Shown: positions 36,216 through 45,669 of the stretch, piece by piece
Layout of the letters: every line of letters starts with the position of its first letter
How positions within the stretch are numbered: the first letter of the stretch is position 1
Assembly (NCBI RefSeq): GCF_016427565.1
Contig: NZ_JAELXT010000012.1
Coordinates: forward strand, 58,098-122,097
Length of the DNA: 64,000 bases
DNA from: Microvirga splendida
Lineage (GTDB): Bacteria > Pseudomonadota > Alphaproteobacteria > Rhizobiales > Beijerinckiaceae
Reading direction: 5' to 3'
Program-made: the position numbers and the translations under genes
Notes under the pieces: model-generated
Told to the model about the DNA's origin: nothing
Databases searched by the model: none
The model's input: the letters and a program-made list of their open reading frames with translations, nothing else

Positions 36216-37376
36216 TCAAGCCGCCAGTTCCGCAATCACCGCATTGAGCACCGGAAAGCCCTTCGGCGTCACCGCGAGGCGCGTGCCGTCGTGGCGGATC
36301 AGGCCTTCCTCCTCGAGGATTCTCAAGCCGCGCCGGTTGAGCGTCTTGCCGGTGAACGCCTCGAAACGGCGCGGGTCGACGCCTTCCTTCAGGCGCAGGC
36401 CCATGAGCAGGAACTCGTCGCCCTCGGCCTCGGAGGTCAGAACCTCCTCGTCGATCACGCCGTGGCCCTCGCGCTCGACCCGCTCCAGCCAGGTCTCCGG
36501 GTGCTTTTCGGTGGAGGTCGCCAGCCGTGCGTTGGCCGTGACCAGGCGCCCATGGGCGCCGGGTCCGATGCCGGCATATTCGCCGTAGCGCCAGTAGAGC
36601 AGGTTGTGCTGCGATTCCGCGCCGGGCTGGGCATGGTTCGAGATCTCGTAAGCGGGAAGGCCGTGCCTCTCGCAGGTTTCCTGCGTGATGTCGTAGAGCG
36701 CGCGGCCGGTCTCCTCGTCCGGCACCGTGATTTTTCCCGCATCGTAGAGACGCTGGAACCAGGTGCCGGGCTCGATGGTGAGCTGGTAGAGCGACAGGTG
36801 CTCGACCGCATGGGAGATGGCCTGCTCCAGCTCGGCCGCCCAGGCGCCTGGCGTCTGGCCGGGGCGGGCATAGATCAGGTCGAAGGAGTAGCGTTCGAAG
36901 ATGGAGGCGGCGATCCTCACCGCGCCCAGGGCCTCGTCGACGGAATGCATGCGCCCGAGTCGCCTGAGATCGGGATCGTTGAGCGCCTGGACGCCGAGCG
37001 ACACCCGGTTGATGCCCGCACCGCGATAGCCGCGGAAGCGCTCCGCCTCGACGCTGGTGGGGTTGGCCTCAAGCGTAACTTCGGCCTTGGCGTCGATGCC
37101 CCAGACGCCGCCAATGGCGTCGAGAATGGCGCCCACGGTCTGAGGCTTCATGAGCGAGGGCGTGCCGCCGCCGAAGAAGACGCTTGTCACGGTGCGCCCG
37201 GGAATGCGCGCGGCCGTGTGGGCGATCTCGCGTTTGAACGCCGCCAGAAACCGCTCCTGATCCACCGGCTGGTGGCGGACATGGCTGTTGAAGTCGCAAT
37301 AGGGGCATTTGGAGGCGCAGAAAGGCCAATGGACATAGACGCCAAAGCCCACATCGCGCGTCGGGTGATCGATCAT
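36216..37376 (-). CDS. hemW: Radical SAM heme chaperone HemW
   Basis: A 386-residue radical SAM protein. The cluster motif is C-x3-C-x2-C in FGVYVHWPFCASKCPYCDFNSH. SVFFGGGTPSLM, the SAM-binding EANPTSVEAERF and VSLGVQALNDPDLRRLGRMHS follow. The C-terminal HemN/HemW domain ends the protein. HemW binds heme and delivers it to respiratory enzymes. It is often annotated as oxygen-independent coproporphyrinogen oxidase, but lacks the fourth cysteine (CxxxCxxCxC) of true HemN: here the residue after CDF is N. In relatives it follows rdgB; here the two are separated by a TetR regulator and a DUF2852 gene. Confidence 0.93.
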   Translation of the reverse strand: MIDHPTRDVGFGVYVHWPFCASKCPYCDFNSHVRHQPVDQERFLAAFKREIAHTAARIPGRTVTSVFFGGGTPSLMKPQTVGAILDAIGGVWGIDAKAEVTLEANPTSVEAERFRGYRGAGINRVSLGVQALNDPDLRRLGRMHSVDEALGAVRIAASIFERYSFDLIYARPGQTPGAWAAELEQAISHAVEHLSLYQLTIEPGTWFQRLYDAGKITVPDEETGRALYDITQETCERHGLPAYEISNHAQPGAESQHNLLYWRYGEYAGIGPGAHGRLVTANARLATSTEKHPETWLERVEREGHGVIDEEVLTSEAEGDEFLLMGLRLKEGVDPRRFEAFTGKTLNRRGLRILEEEGLIRHDGTRLAVTPKGFPVLNAVIAELAA

Positions 37377-37445
37377 CGGGCGTATATGGCAGGTCCAGCG
37401 GCGAACGTCACGGGTGCCGGTGTCGCGTTGACCCTAAGATCCTCC

Positions 37446-37548
37446 TGTCATTCCCGGCCGGAGCGCAGCGGAGGGGAAGGGAATCCATGGCGCAGCGCGT
37501 GAGACTGGATCCCCTTCCCTCGCCTGCGGCTTGGCCTGAGGATGACAC
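37446..37548. repeat. Palindromic intergenic repeat, family B, copy 2
   Basis: The first 40 bases (GTCATTCCCGGCCGGAGCG, then GGAGGGGAAGGGAATCCA) are identical to copy 1 at 6656. The right end TCCCTCGCCTGCGG and GGATGACAC also match. It lies between divergent hemW and tetR; nothing else is recognised in the 298-base gap. Confidence 0.8.
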
Positions 37549-37674
37549 GTGGCGGGAGATCGAAAGATTTCTGAACCTCTTCACCCACAATGATGTTCAC
37601 TCTATGAGCCATTCGATTCTGGCTTCCGCCGCACCGGAAGCCTAAGGTGGCCGGCAGAGAATTAGGAACCCATC

Positions 37675-38328
37675 ATGCGGCATTGGCGCGGCCCGTCCGA
37701 CCGGCAGGGCTATCACCACGGCAATCTGAAGGAGGCGCTGATCGAGGCGGCCCAGCGCTTCATTGCCGAGCGGGGAATCGGCGGGTTCACCCTTGCGGAT
37801 GCAGCCAAGCTCGTGGGCGTGACGCCGGCGGCGCTCTACCGCCACTTCCGGGGCCGGGAGGCCCTGGTGGCCGAGGTGGCGTTCCGCGGCTACGACGAAC
37901 TCGCCAAGCGCCTCGGCCGGGCCCTGCAGAGCGAGGGCACGGCGCTCGAGCGCTTCACCCGCATGGGCGAGGCCTATCTCGCCTTCGCCGAGCAGGAACC
38001 CGGCTTCTATGCCGCCATGTTCTCGGCCAAACCCGCCGAGAGCGAATCCTGCAGCCCGTTCTGGGCCAAGGCTGTGGAAAGCGGGGGCAAGCCCGCCGGC
38101 AACGCCTTCGACTTCCTGGTGAAGGCCCTCGCCGACACCTTCCCGGAGGGCTTCCAGACCGTCGACGCCCGCTTCATCGCCGTTGAGGTCTGGGCGCTCT
38201 CCCATGGCATTGCCACGCTCGACGCCGCCGGGCAGTTGCCCAAGGGACCGGGCCTGCCCGACAAGTACGAACTCCTGCGCGCGGGCGTCCTTGCCCTGGT
38301 CCATGGAGCCCTGAAGGGCAAATCGTAA
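37675..38328 (+). CDS. TetR/AcrR family transcription regulator
   Basis: A 217-residue repressor-type protein. Residues about 15-62 form the TetR helix-turn-helix (LIEAAQRFIAERGIGGFTLADAAKLVGVTPAALYRHFRGREALV). The C-terminal ligand domain resembles the WHG/TetR_C_33 group (YLAFAEQEPGFYAAMFS...VEVWALSHGIATL). The ligand is unknown. A perfect palindrome lies 54 bases after its stop and just before the DUF2852 gene, making that gene the most likely target. Confidence 0.88.
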   Translation: MRHWRGPSDRQGYHHGNLKEALIEAAQRFIAERGIGGFTLADAAKLVGVTPAALYRHFRGREALVAEVAFRGYDELAKRLGRALQSEGTALERFTRMGEAYLAFAEQEPGFYAAMFSAKPAESESCSPFWAKAVESGGKPAGNAFDFLVKALADTFPEGFQTVDARFIAVEVWALSHGIATLDAAGQLPKGPGLPDKYELLRAGVLALVHGALKGKS

Positions 38329-38381
38329 GCTCCCTGTCGATTTTTGGAATCGATCTCTTGAAAGCGCCAAGATCGATCCGC

Positions 38382-38406
38382 ATGTTAATGTTGTTAGCAT
38401 TAACAT
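38382..38406. promoter_or_regulatory. Perfect palindrome, probable TetR-type operator
   Basis: ATGTTAATG and CATTAACAT are perfect nine-base arms around TTGTTAG. The site is AT-rich in a GC-rich region and ends 13 bases before the DUF2852 ATG. Its size fits TetR-family operators, and the TetR gene is immediately upstream. Confidence 0.65.
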
Positions 38407-38418
38407 AGGACCCTTTCG

Positions 38419-38889
38419 ATGTCAGATTCTGCCTCCGCCGCCTGGAACGCGGGCCCGCATGCGGGGCCGTGGGAAAACCGGACCAACCGCCGCTGCGGGC
38501 GCAAGCCCGGCCGCGGTCTGGAGATCGCCGGCATCATTCTGGGCTTCATCTTCGTCTGGCCGCTCGCGCTGGCCTACCTGGTGTGGAAAATGTGTGGATA
38601 TCCGAAATACGACGAGGCCAAGGCCTTCCTGAACCAGACCTTCGGCCGTGCCAAGGATGACCTCTTCCGCGGCCCGACCGGCTTCGGCGGCTTCGCCAGC
38701 ACCGGCAATGCGGCTTTCGACGACTATCGCCGCAGCGAGCTGGAGCGTCTCGAGGAAGAGCGCCGCAAGCTCGACGAGGAGGCCCGCGACTTCCGCAACT
38801 TCGTCGAGGAGCTGAAGCGCGCCAAGGACCGCGAGGAGTTCGACGCCTACATGGCCAAGCGCCGCGGCAACGGCCCGACCAACGCCTAA
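38419..38889 (+). CDS. DUF2852 domain-containing protein
   Basis: A 156-residue protein with one hydrophobic segment near residue 35 (LEIAGIILGFIFVWPLALAYLVWKMCGY), then a charged coiled-coil tail (RRSELERLEEERRKLDEEARDFRNFVEELKRAKDREEFDAYMAKR). This is the DUF2852 pattern of alphaproteobacteria. Function unknown; it is membrane-anchored with a cytoplasmic helical domain. Its start lies just behind the TetR-type operator, and a strong terminator follows within seven bases. Confidence 0.85.
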   Translation: MSDSASAAWNAGPHAGPWENRTNRRCGRKPGRGLEIAGIILGFIFVWPLALAYLVWKMCGYPKYDEAKAFLNQTFGRAKDDLFRGPTGFGGFASTGNAAFDDYRRSELERLEEERRKLDEEARDFRNFVEELKRAKDREEFDAYMAKRRGNGPTNA

Positions 38890-38895
38890 AGCAGC

Positions 38896-38927
38896 AAGAG
38901 CGCCCTTCGGGGCGCTCTTTTCTTTTT
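38896..38927 (+). terminator. Rho-independent terminator of the DUF2852 gene
   Basis: AAGAGCGCCC and GGGCGCTCTT form a ten-pair stem closed by a TTCG tetraloop, followed by TTCTTTTT. Confidence 0.92.
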
Positions 38928-38942
38928 CGATGACACGTTCTT

Positions 38943-38973
38943 CGTCATGGCCGGGCTTGTCCCGGCCATGACG
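38943..38973. repeat. Family C repeat, minimal copy
   Basis: CGTCATGGCCGGG and CCCGGCCATGACG are perfect 13-base arms around CTTGT. This is the core arm of the family C repeats at 21521 and 30961, here as a lone palindrome between convergent genes. Confidence 0.8.
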
Positions 38974-38982
38974 ATAAGCGTA

Positions 38983-39624
38983 TCACACCCTGTGCAGACA
39001 CCCGGCCGCAAGCTTCACGAAAGCCCGCGCGCGGTGGGAGAGACCCGAGGGCTGGGGCTTCGACCAGTCGATGCCGTGCTTCTCGTCCGAGGAGATCTCG
39101 CCGAAGGTCTCGGCGAAGCCGTCCGGCTGGAACATGGGGTCGTAGCCAAAGCCCTTGTCGCCGCGCGGCGGCCAGACCACCTGGCCGAAGACGCGGCCCT
39201 CGAACAGCTCCTCGTGCCCGTCCGGCCAGGCGATGACCAGGGCGGAGACGAAATGCGCCCGCCGGTCGGGGGCCTCGCGCTTCTCCAGCTCGCGCATGAC
39301 CCGCTCCATGGCGGCATAGAAATCCTTGTTCGGGCCGGCCCAGTCGGCTGTGAACAGGCCTGGCGCGCCGTCGAGCGCATCGACGCAGAGCCCCGAATCG
39401 TCGGAGAGCGCCGGCAGGCCCGTGGCCTTGGCGGCCGCATGGGCCTTGATGGCGGCGTTCTCGGCGAACATGTGGCCGGTCTCGTCCGGCACGGGCAGGC
39501 CGAGCGCGCCCGCCGACACGGCCTCGATGCCGAAAGGGGCGAGCAGCTCCTGCATCTCGCGCAGCTTGCCCGCATTGTGGGTGGCGATGACGACCCTGCC
39601 GGTGAGAGCGCGATGCAGGCTCAT
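38983..39624 (-). CDS. rdgB: RdgB/HAM1 family XTP/dITP pyrophosphatase
   Basis: A 213-residue house-cleaning enzyme that hydrolyses dITP, ITP and XTP to keep deaminated purines out of DNA and RNA. Signatures are [17 protein letters not shown] at the start, [63 protein letters not shown] and [10 protein letters not shown]. The start overlaps the rph stop by four bases, an arrangement conserved in alphaproteobacteria. Confidence 0.96.
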   Translation of the reverse strand: MSLHRALTGRVVIATHNAGKLREMQELLAPFGIEAVSAGALGLPVPDETGHMFAENAAIKAHAAAKATGLPALSDDSGLCVDALDGAPGLFTADWAGPNKDFYAAMERVMRELEKREAPDRRAHFVSALVIAWPDGHEELFEGRVFGQVVWPPRGDKGFGYDPMFQPDGFAETFGEISSDEKHGIDWSKPQPSGLSHRARAFVKLAAGCLHRV

Positions 39625-40334
39625 GCCACAGCCTTCTTCTGCAGGTCCACGAGCTGCGCCACGCCGGCCTTGGCGAGGCGGAGCAGGTTCAGGAATTCGT
39701 CCTCGGTGAAGGGCTTGCCCTCGGCCGTACCCTGCACCTCGACGATGCCGCCGGAGCCCGTGATCACGAAATTCGAATCCGTCTCGGCGGCCGAGTCCTC
39801 CGCGTAGTCGAGGTCGAGCACCGGGGTGCCCTTGTAGATGCCGCAGGAGATGGCGGCGACGGGCTCGCGCAGGGGATTGATCGAAATGATCGAGCGGCTC
39901 TGCATCCAGGTGAAGCACTCGTGCAGGGCCACCCAGGCGCCCGTGATGGAGGCCGTGCGCGTGCCGCCGTCGGCCTGGATCACGTCGCAATCGACCACGA
40001 TCTGCCGCTCGCCGATGGCCGGCAGGTTGACCACGGCGCGCAAGCTCCGGCCGATGAGGCGCTGGATTTCCTGGGTGCGGCCCGACGGCTTGCCGGAATT
40101 GACCTCGCGCCGGGTGCGCTCGTGGGTGGCGCGCGGCAGCATGGAATATTCCGCCGTCACCCAGCCCTTGCCCGTGCCGCGCAGCCACGGCGGGCCCTTC
40201 TCCTCCAGCGAGGCCGTGCAGATCACCTTCGTGTTACCGAACGAGACGAGGCAGGAGCCTTCCGCATAGCGCGCGACCCCGCGCTCCAGGGTGACGGGCC
40301 GCATTTCGTCGGGGGCACGGTTGGATGGGCGCAT
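39621..40334 (-). CDS. rph: Ribonuclease PH
   Basis: A 237-residue phosphorolytic 3'-to-5' exoribonuclease that trims tRNA ends. Signatures are [71 protein letters not shown] and [24 protein letters not shown]. The ATG at 40334 starts the family core. It is upstream of and overlaps rdgB; the DUF421 gene is divergent, and hrcA lies beyond it. Confidence 0.97.
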   Translation of the reverse strand: MRPSNRAPDEMRPVTLERGVARYAEGSCLVSFGNTKVICTASLEEKGPPWLRGTGKGWVTAEYSMLPRATHERTRREVNSGKPSGRTQEIQRLIGRSLRAVVNLPAIGERQIVVDCDVIQADGGTRTASITGAWVALHECFTWMQSRSIISINPLREPVAAISCGIYKGTPVLDLDYAEDSAAETDSNFVITGSGGIVEVQGTAEGKPFTEDEFLNLLRLAKAGVAQLVDLQKKAVA

Positions 40335-40448
40335 GTCGTTGTCTCCTAAGGTTTTGATGCTCATAGAGGCCCTGGACCGCAACGGCAAGGCGGGCCGGGC
40401 CCGAACCATCGCCCTCTCCGGGCATTAGCGAGGCGGGAGGAAGCCGAT

Positions 40449-41033
40449 ATGTTCTTTCAAGGCTGGTTCGGGTTGTGGCGCGTTCTCGTGGTCGGCACGC
40501 TGGCTTACATCGCCCTCGTCATCCTTCTGCGGATCTCGGGCAAGCGGACACTCGCCAAGTTCAACGCCTTCGACTTCGTGGTCACGGTCGCGATCGGCTC
40601 GACCCTGGCCACCATCCTTCTCAGCAATTCCGTCGCCCTGGCCGAGGGGATCCTGGCCCTCGCGCTGCTGATCGGCCTGCAATATGCGATCTCCTGGCTG
40701 TCGGTTCGCTCCGAGCGGTTCCAGGAACTCATCAAGTCCGAGCCGACCCTGCTCGTCCATCGCGGCCGGTTTCTGGAAAGCGCGCTCCAGTCGCAGCGCC
40801 TCTCCCGTGAGGAGGTGCTGGCTGCCGTGCGCGCCGACGGGCATGCGCGGCTCGAGGACGTGGGAGCGATCGTTCTGGAGACCGACGGCACGATCAGCAT
40901 CATCACGGGGAACGATCCGCAACCCTCCGACGCGGCCCTCAAGACGGTTCAGGGCTTCGGGCGCACTTGCCTTCACGCTCAAGCATCGTCACATAATGAC
41001 GATGCCACAGGAAAACCCCTCGACGCCTCATGA
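40449..41033 (+). CDS. DUF421 (YetF-like) membrane protein
   Basis: A 194-residue protein with an N-terminal membrane domain of about three helices (LVVGTLAYIALVILLRISGKRTLAKFNAFDFVVTVAIGSTLATILL). A soluble domain follows (LIKSEPTLLVHRGRFLESALQSQRLSREEVLAAVRADGHARLEDVGAIVLETDGTISI). RISGKRTLAKFNAFD is the DUF421/YetF signature. Function is uncertain; the family is linked to envelope stress in spore formers. It sits between the divergent rph and hrcA genes, which are direct neighbours in many relatives, so it looks like a local insertion into a conserved pair. Confidence 0.88.
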   Translation: MFFQGWFGLWRVLVVGTLAYIALVILLRISGKRTLAKFNAFDFVVTVAIGSTLATILLSNSVALAEGILALALLIGLQYAISWLSVRSERFQELIKSEPTLLVHRGRFLESALQSQRLSREEVLAAVRADGHARLEDVGAIVLETDGTISIITGNDPQPSDAALKTVQGFGRTCLHAQASSHNDDATGKPLDAS

Positions 41034-41066
41034 CCTCCGATGCATGTGCCAGGTTATTCTGCCCTC

Positions 41067-42131
41067 ATGAATGATCCCCGCGCCATCGCGGAGCTGAACG
41101 ACCGTTCCCGCGAGATCTTCCGCCAGATCGTCGAGAGCTACCTGATCACAGGCGAGCCGGTGGGCTCGCGCCACCTGTCGCGCATCCTGCCGATGCCCCT
41201 CTCGCCGGCCTCGATCCGCAACGTGATGGCGGACCTGGAAGCAGCGGGCCTGATCTTCGCTCCCCATACCAGCGCCGGGCGCCTGCCGACCGAGACGGGC
41301 CTGCGCTTCTTCGTCGATGCCATGATGGAGATCGGCGATGTCACCTCCGACGAGCGCGCGCGCATCGAGGCGCAGATGCGGGCCGCTGCCTCGGGTCACA
41401 CCATGGAGACGGCGCTGGCCGAGGCCTCGGCCCTGCTCTCCGGCGTCTCGCGCGGCGCGGGCGTGGTGGTGACCTCCAAGTCCAATGCGCGGCTCAAGCA
41501 CATCGAATTCGTGCGCCTCGACCCGACCCGCGCCCTGGTGGTGCTGGTCTCCGAGGACGGATCGGTGGAAAACCGCCTCCTCGACCTGCCCGCGGGCCTT
41601 CCCGCCGGGGCCCTCGTGGAGGCCGGCAATTTTCTGAACGCCCGCATCCAGGGCAAGACGCTCGGCGACATCAAGCGCGAGATCCAGGCCCGCCGCAGCG
41701 ACATGGAGCGCGACCTCGATACGCTGACCGCCCGGCTGGTGGAAGCGGGGCTCGCCACCACGGTGGGGCCGGCGGAATCCCGCCAGCTCATCGTGCGCGG
41801 CCAGGCCAATCTGCTGGACGACCTGAAGGCGGCGGAAGACCTCGAGCGCATCCGCCTGCTCTTCTCCGATCTCGAAACGCAGACCGACGTGATCGACCTC
41901 CTGAGCCGCGCCGAGGGCGGCGAAGGGGTGCGCATCTTCATCGGCTCGGAGAACAAGCTGTTCTCGCTCTCAGGCTCCTCGATGATCGCCGCCCCGTTCC
42001 GGGACGGCAGCCAGAAGATCGTCGGCGTTCTCGGCGTCATCGGCCCGACGCGGCTCAACTATGCCCGCATCGTCCCGATGGTGGACTACACGGCCAAGGT
42101 GATCTCGCGCATTCTGGAGAAGGGGCGTTAG
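41067..42131 (+). CDS. hrcA: Heat-inducible transcription repressor HrcA
   Basis: A 354-residue repressor of class I heat-shock genes that binds CIRCE (TTAGCACTC-N9-GAGTGCTAA). The N-terminal winged helix contains [34 protein letters not shown], followed by [19 protein letters not shown]. The C-terminal GAF-like part has [23 protein letters not shown] and [24 protein letters not shown]. An ATG at 41040 is possible but adds nine unconserved residues. I find no CIRCE in this window, not even before dnaK, so its targets (probably groESL) lie elsewhere. Confidence 0.95.
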   Translation: MNDPRAIAELNDRSREIFRQIVESYLITGEPVGSRHLSRILPMPLSPASIRNVMADLEAAGLIFAPHTSAGRLPTETGLRFFVDAMMEIGDVTSDERARIEAQMRAAASGHTMETALAEASALLSGVSRGAGVVVTSKSNARLKHIEFVRLDPTRALVVLVSEDGSVENRLLDLPAGLPAGALVEAGNFLNARIQGKTLGDIKREIQARRSDMERDLDTLTARLVEAGLATTVGPAESRQLIVRGQANLLDDLKAAEDLERIRLLFSDLETQTDVIDLLSRAEGGEGVRIFIGSENKLFSLSGSSMIAAPFRDGSQKIVGVLGVIGPTRLNYARIVPMVDYTAKVISRILEKGR

Positions 42132-42152
42132 GAGCCCCGTCCATCGCCTCGA

Positions 42153-42704
42153 TCACGGCTTCGACGGAAGCGGATCCGGCACCTTGTTCTTCACTGGGGG
42201 AACCTGGCGAAGATAGGCGAAGACCGCCTTCAGGTCGTCGTCCGTCATGTTGGCGTAGGCCGGCCAGGGCATTGGCGGCAGGATCTGCCGGCCCTGGCCC
42301 TGGTGACGGCCCGTGCGGATGGTCTGGATGAACTGCTGCTCGGTGAAATCCCGCAGCACGCCGGTTTCAGGATCCGACGTGAGATTGGCCGAGAAGCTGA
42401 CGCCCCAGGGGCCGGACCAGGCTGTCGAGGTCGGATTCATGGCGCCATTCCAAGGTGCCGAGAGGGTGGCCGGTGCGGAGATCGCCAGATCCTGCGGGTG
42501 ACCCGACAAGGCCCGTTTCATGTCGGGCTCCGGACCGGCAGAGCCCATCATCCAGGGCGTATGGCAATCGTGGCAGCCCGCAATCGACACCAGGTACTCG
42601 CCGCGCTTCACCTGCGCGCCTGCGGCGCTGTCCTGAGCGGGCGCCGGAATGGGCGCCAGCAAGGCGATCGTCACCATCAACGGTAGGGCGCGGTGCATAT
42701 TCAT
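42153..42704 (-). CDS. Monoheme c-type cytochrome
   Basis: A 183-residue exported protein. The signal peptide is MNMHRALPLMVTIALLAPIPAPAQ; one heme site, CHDCH, lies in VKRGEYLVSIAGCHDCHTPW. The probable axial methionine is in PPMPWPAYANMTDDDLKAVFAYLRQVPPV. This C-terminal pattern is typical of the cytochromes that accompany periplasmic dehydrogenases. It overlaps the stop of the diheme cytochrome gene by four bases, so the two are co-translated and probably exchange electrons. Confidence 0.87.
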   Translation of the reverse strand: MNMHRALPLMVTIALLAPIPAPAQDSAAGAQVKRGEYLVSIAGCHDCHTPWMMGSAGPEPDMKRALSGHPQDLAISAPATLSAPWNGAMNPTSTAWSGPWGVSFSANLTSDPETGVLRDFTEQQFIQTIRTGRHQGQGRQILPPMPWPAYANMTDDDLKAVFAYLRQVPPVKNKVPDPLPSKP

Positions 42705-43816
42705 CTCCCTTCATGTGCAGAGGCTTGTTGGATGGAAGCGCCTTTCTCGGCGATCCAGCGCTCGAGCAGACGCACGGCCTCATCGTCGATCAGCTCGGTT
42801 CCGAGCGGCGGCATCTGCAAGGCAGGGTAGCGGGAGGAGATCCGCTGCATCACACCGCTGCGGTCGGGATGCCCCGGATCCACGCGCAGCACGGCATCCG
42901 GCGATTGCCCGGGTGCCGGTTTCCTCACGGGCTGGCCAACGGTGCTCGCAAGCGCGGGCTCGTTCGAGGTTTCAGCATTGTGGCGCAGGAACAGCGCGAT
43001 GCTCTGCAACGAGCCGCGCTCGTTGTGGCAATGGCCGCAATTGGCGTGCATGTAGCCGAGAGCGGCGCGCTCCGTTGCCGTTGCCGCCGCGATCCGAGGT
43101 GGCGCATCGAGCAGGGCCTTGGGTAGGCCGACCAGCAAGCCTCTGTCGACAAGATACCTGAGGTCCACATCCGGTGCGGGTCGAAGCTCCGCATGCGGAG
43201 CGCCGGGATCGCGCTCCGGCGACAGTTGCAGGGTGCCGAAGCCCAGAACCTCGGACGGGCCGCCCTGGTGGCAGGCCTTGCAGTCGGCGACGCCCGGAAT
43301 CACATGCGAGCGTCCGCCGGCGAGCGGATAGGCGCCACGCTTGCCGCGCGGTGACACCAGTTGCGCCTCGCGGCCATCCGCGCTCCAGGCATAGGCAGCG
43401 TAGAGCCACTGCCCATCGGCTTTGCGCTCGAGATAGCGCGTCTCGACCCGCTGACCATTGAAGGAAAACTCCTTCCAGAAGCGCGTGCCCACCGGGAAGA
43501 CCCACGCCTCCGGATCGGAACCGTCGATGGCCGTGCCCGGCGGCAGCGAGATCCAGCGGCGCTTGGCGGCGCCGTCGCTCCACAGGGGATATTGGGGCGC
43601 GAAGGCAAGATGCGCGGGATCGACCTGCAGCGTATCCGGATCGGCATAGAGGCCGGTTTCCTGGAGCGTCGACGGCGGAATCGCCGTTGCGGGCTGCGGA
43701 ATCGCCGGCACGTTGGTGAACAGGACGAAAGACAGAACCAGCATCGTACCGATGACGGCCGAGCAACGGCCCTGAACGGACCGCAACAGCGGGGTGGTGA
43801 CAATCACCTTGGCCAT
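42701..43816 (-). CDS. Diheme c-type cytochrome, SO2930 family
   Basis: A 371-residue protein with an N-terminal signal anchor (residues about 13-38). It has two heme sites: CKACH in HVIPGVADCKACHQGG and CGHCH in YMHANCGHCHNERGS. YPLWSDGAAKRRWISLPPG and FPVGTRFWKEFSF are family blocks of the SO2930-type cytochromes, whose substrate is unknown. It is probably a periplasmic electron carrier or oxidoreductase coupled to the next gene. The start at 43816 precedes the signal; an earlier ATG at 43894 has no support. Confidence 0.83.
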   Translation of the reverse strand: MAKVIVTTPLLRSVQGRCSAVIGTMLVLSFVLFTNVPAIPQPATAIPPSTLQETGLYADPDTLQVDPAHLAFAPQYPLWSDGAAKRRWISLPPGTAIDGSDPEAWVFPVGTRFWKEFSFNGQRVETRYLERKADGQWLYAAYAWSADGREAQLVSPRGKRGAYPLAGGRSHVIPGVADCKACHQGGPSEVLGFGTLQLSPERDPGAPHAELRPAPDVDLRYLVDRGLLVGLPKALLDAPPRIAAATATERAALGYMHANCGHCHNERGSLQSIALFLRHNAETSNEPALASTVGQPVRKPAPGQSPDAVLRVDPGHPDRSGVMQRISSRYPALQMPPLGTELIDDEAVRLLERWIAEKGASIQQASAHEGR

Positions 43817-43959
43817 GCACGTCTTCCTTCTTGCAGGATGAACGCATGCCGATGAATACGCCTGTCTTTCCAAGACCGCGGTGATCCTACGCACCTGCGC
43901 GTCGTACTCCTAAAACTCTTCTGGGGTGGCCCTTCGGACGGCTCTCGTCTCGAAAGGGA

Positions 43960-45333
43960 TCAGGGGTTCGGGCCGAGGCGGTCCGCCTTGGGCCGGAACA
44001 GCGCATAGAGCAGGAGGATCCCCGCCAGCATGCCGCCCGCGAGCGCCGGTGCGCGCCAGTCGCCGGTGGTGACGCGCACGATCACGAGACCCGCGCAGAC
44101 GAGGCAGCCGAGGATCGGCAGGAAGACAGGGATCTCGAAGCGTCCGTGCGGCTCTCCTTGCCGGTTCTTCAGCAGCACCAGCGCTCCGTTCATGAGCGCG
44201 AAGACGAGGAGCAGAAGCAGCACGGTGGCGGCCGCGAGTTGGCCGATGGTGCCGATGAGGGCGAGCGGAGTCACGACGACGAACAACGCGATGATCGCCA
44301 GATGCGGCGTGCGCCGGGTGGCATGGACCCGGCCGAGCCAGGAGGGCAGCAGGCCCTGGTGCGACATGCCATAGGCCAGCCGCGAGGCGGTCACGTAATT
44401 GACGAGCGCCGTATTGGCCACGGCGAACAGGGTGATGGCCGTGTAGACGATGGGCGGCAGCCAGGGAGCCGCCCGCTCCATCACGGCCGTCAGCGGACCC
44501 GGCGCCGCCGCGAGCTCGCGCCAGGGCAGCACCGAGACGGCCGTGATGGCCACGGCCACGTAGATCACGGCCGCCATCGCCATGGCGGCGATCAACCCGA
44601 TGGGAATGGTGCGCTGCGGATCGCGGCACTCCTCGGCCACGTTGATCGTGTCCTCGAAGCCGATGAAGGCGAAGAAGGTGAGCACCGCCCCCTGGAGCAC
44701 GAGGAGCATCATCACGTCGCTCGCCGCCTCTCCGGGGGGCGGCGTCTCGAACAGGTCGACGCTGCCCCAGTAGCTGATACCCACCGCCACCACGAGCAGC
44801 AGCCCGCCCGCTTCGATGCAGGTGCAGAGCACGTTGACCCACATGGATTCCCGGATTCCGCGCAGCACCAGCCCGGTGAGCAGCAGCAGAAAGCCCACCG
44901 CCAGCCATGTCGCCATGGACTCGCCGCCGCCCGTGAGCGTGGCGAGATTGGCCGCGAAGACGCGTGACTGGGTGGCCACCGAGGTGAGCGACGAACAGGC
45001 CACCGCCAGGCCCACCACGAAGCCGATGAGTGGCGAACGGTAGGCCCGCTCCGAGATGTAGGCCGCTCCTCCTGCCCGCGGATAGCGCGAGCCGAGCGAG
45101 GCGTAGGAGAGCGCCGTCAGCAGAGCCACCACCAGGGCCACCAGAAAGGCGAGCCAGACCGCATTCCCCACCTGCCCAGCCGCCTGCCCGATGAGGCCGT
45201 AGACCCCGGAGCCCAGCATGCTGCCCAGACCGTAGAGCGCCATCTGGAAAGGGCCGATGGTCCGGTGAAGCTCGGGGCGGCTGCCGGCGCCGGCATCCTG
45301 CGGAGCATCTGAGAGGGCCGAACTTCCTGCCAT
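43960..45333 (-). CDS. APC family amino acid permease
   Basis: A 457-residue membrane protein with about 12 helices of the amino acid-polyamine-organocation superfamily. The helix 1 motif is GPFQMALYGLGSMLGSGVYGLIGQAAG. FFAFIGFEDTINVAEECRDPQRTIPIGLIAAMAM marks helices 6-7. The substrate cannot be assigned. It should be a proton- or exchange-driven transporter in the inner membrane. It stands alone; the ATG at 45333 begins the unconserved N-terminal tail before the core. Confidence 0.86.
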   Translation of the reverse strand: MAGSSALSDAPQDAGAGSRPELHRTIGPFQMALYGLGSMLGSGVYGLIGQAAGQVGNAVWLAFLVALVVALLTALSYASLGSRYPRAGGAAYISERAYRSPLIGFVVGLAVACSSLTSVATQSRVFAANLATLTGGGESMATWLAVGFLLLLTGLVLRGIRESMWVNVLCTCIEAGGLLLVVAVGISYWGSVDLFETPPPGEAASDVMMLLVLQGAVLTFFAFIGFEDTINVAEECRDPQRTIPIGLIAAMAMAAVIYVAVAITAVSVLPWRELAAAPGPLTAVMERAAPWLPPIVYTAITLFAVANTALVNYVTASRLAYGMSHQGLLPSWLGRVHATRRTPHLAIIALFVVVTPLALIGTIGQLAAATVLLLLLVFALMNGALVLLKNRQGEPHGRFEIPVFLPILGCLVCAGLVIVRVTTGDWRAPALAGGMLAGILLLYALFRPKADRLGPNP

Positions 45334-45669
45334 CGCCGCCTCGGGAGCATGATGTGTGAGCCACAGAATAGCGCACAGGAGCAGGATTTCGAACCTATCC
45401 GGCTCCCTGCATGCGCCTGGAACATGCCCTGATCCCGGGTGGAAAGGTTGCAATACAGGATCATGCTGTTAAGGAGGGGCATGGTTCATGACAGCTTCCC
45501 CGCGAAGACCTTCACGATGACCCCGCCGTAGCGCGGCGCATCGGCGCCTTGCCGCGCTCCCGAACCTGTTTGCCAATTTTCAGCGCCCACGGCCGCTCCT
45601 GCCCTACGGCAAGGCTTTTTGCCCGCGGCCCAGCATGCCCTCGCCAGCAGGGCTCACGAGACTTTTGAC
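45334..45669. other. Intergenic gap between APC permease and sulP
   Basis: No gene, repeat or hairpin recognised in these 336 bases. It must hold both divergent promoters; I see no clear consensus element. Confidence 0.4.
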
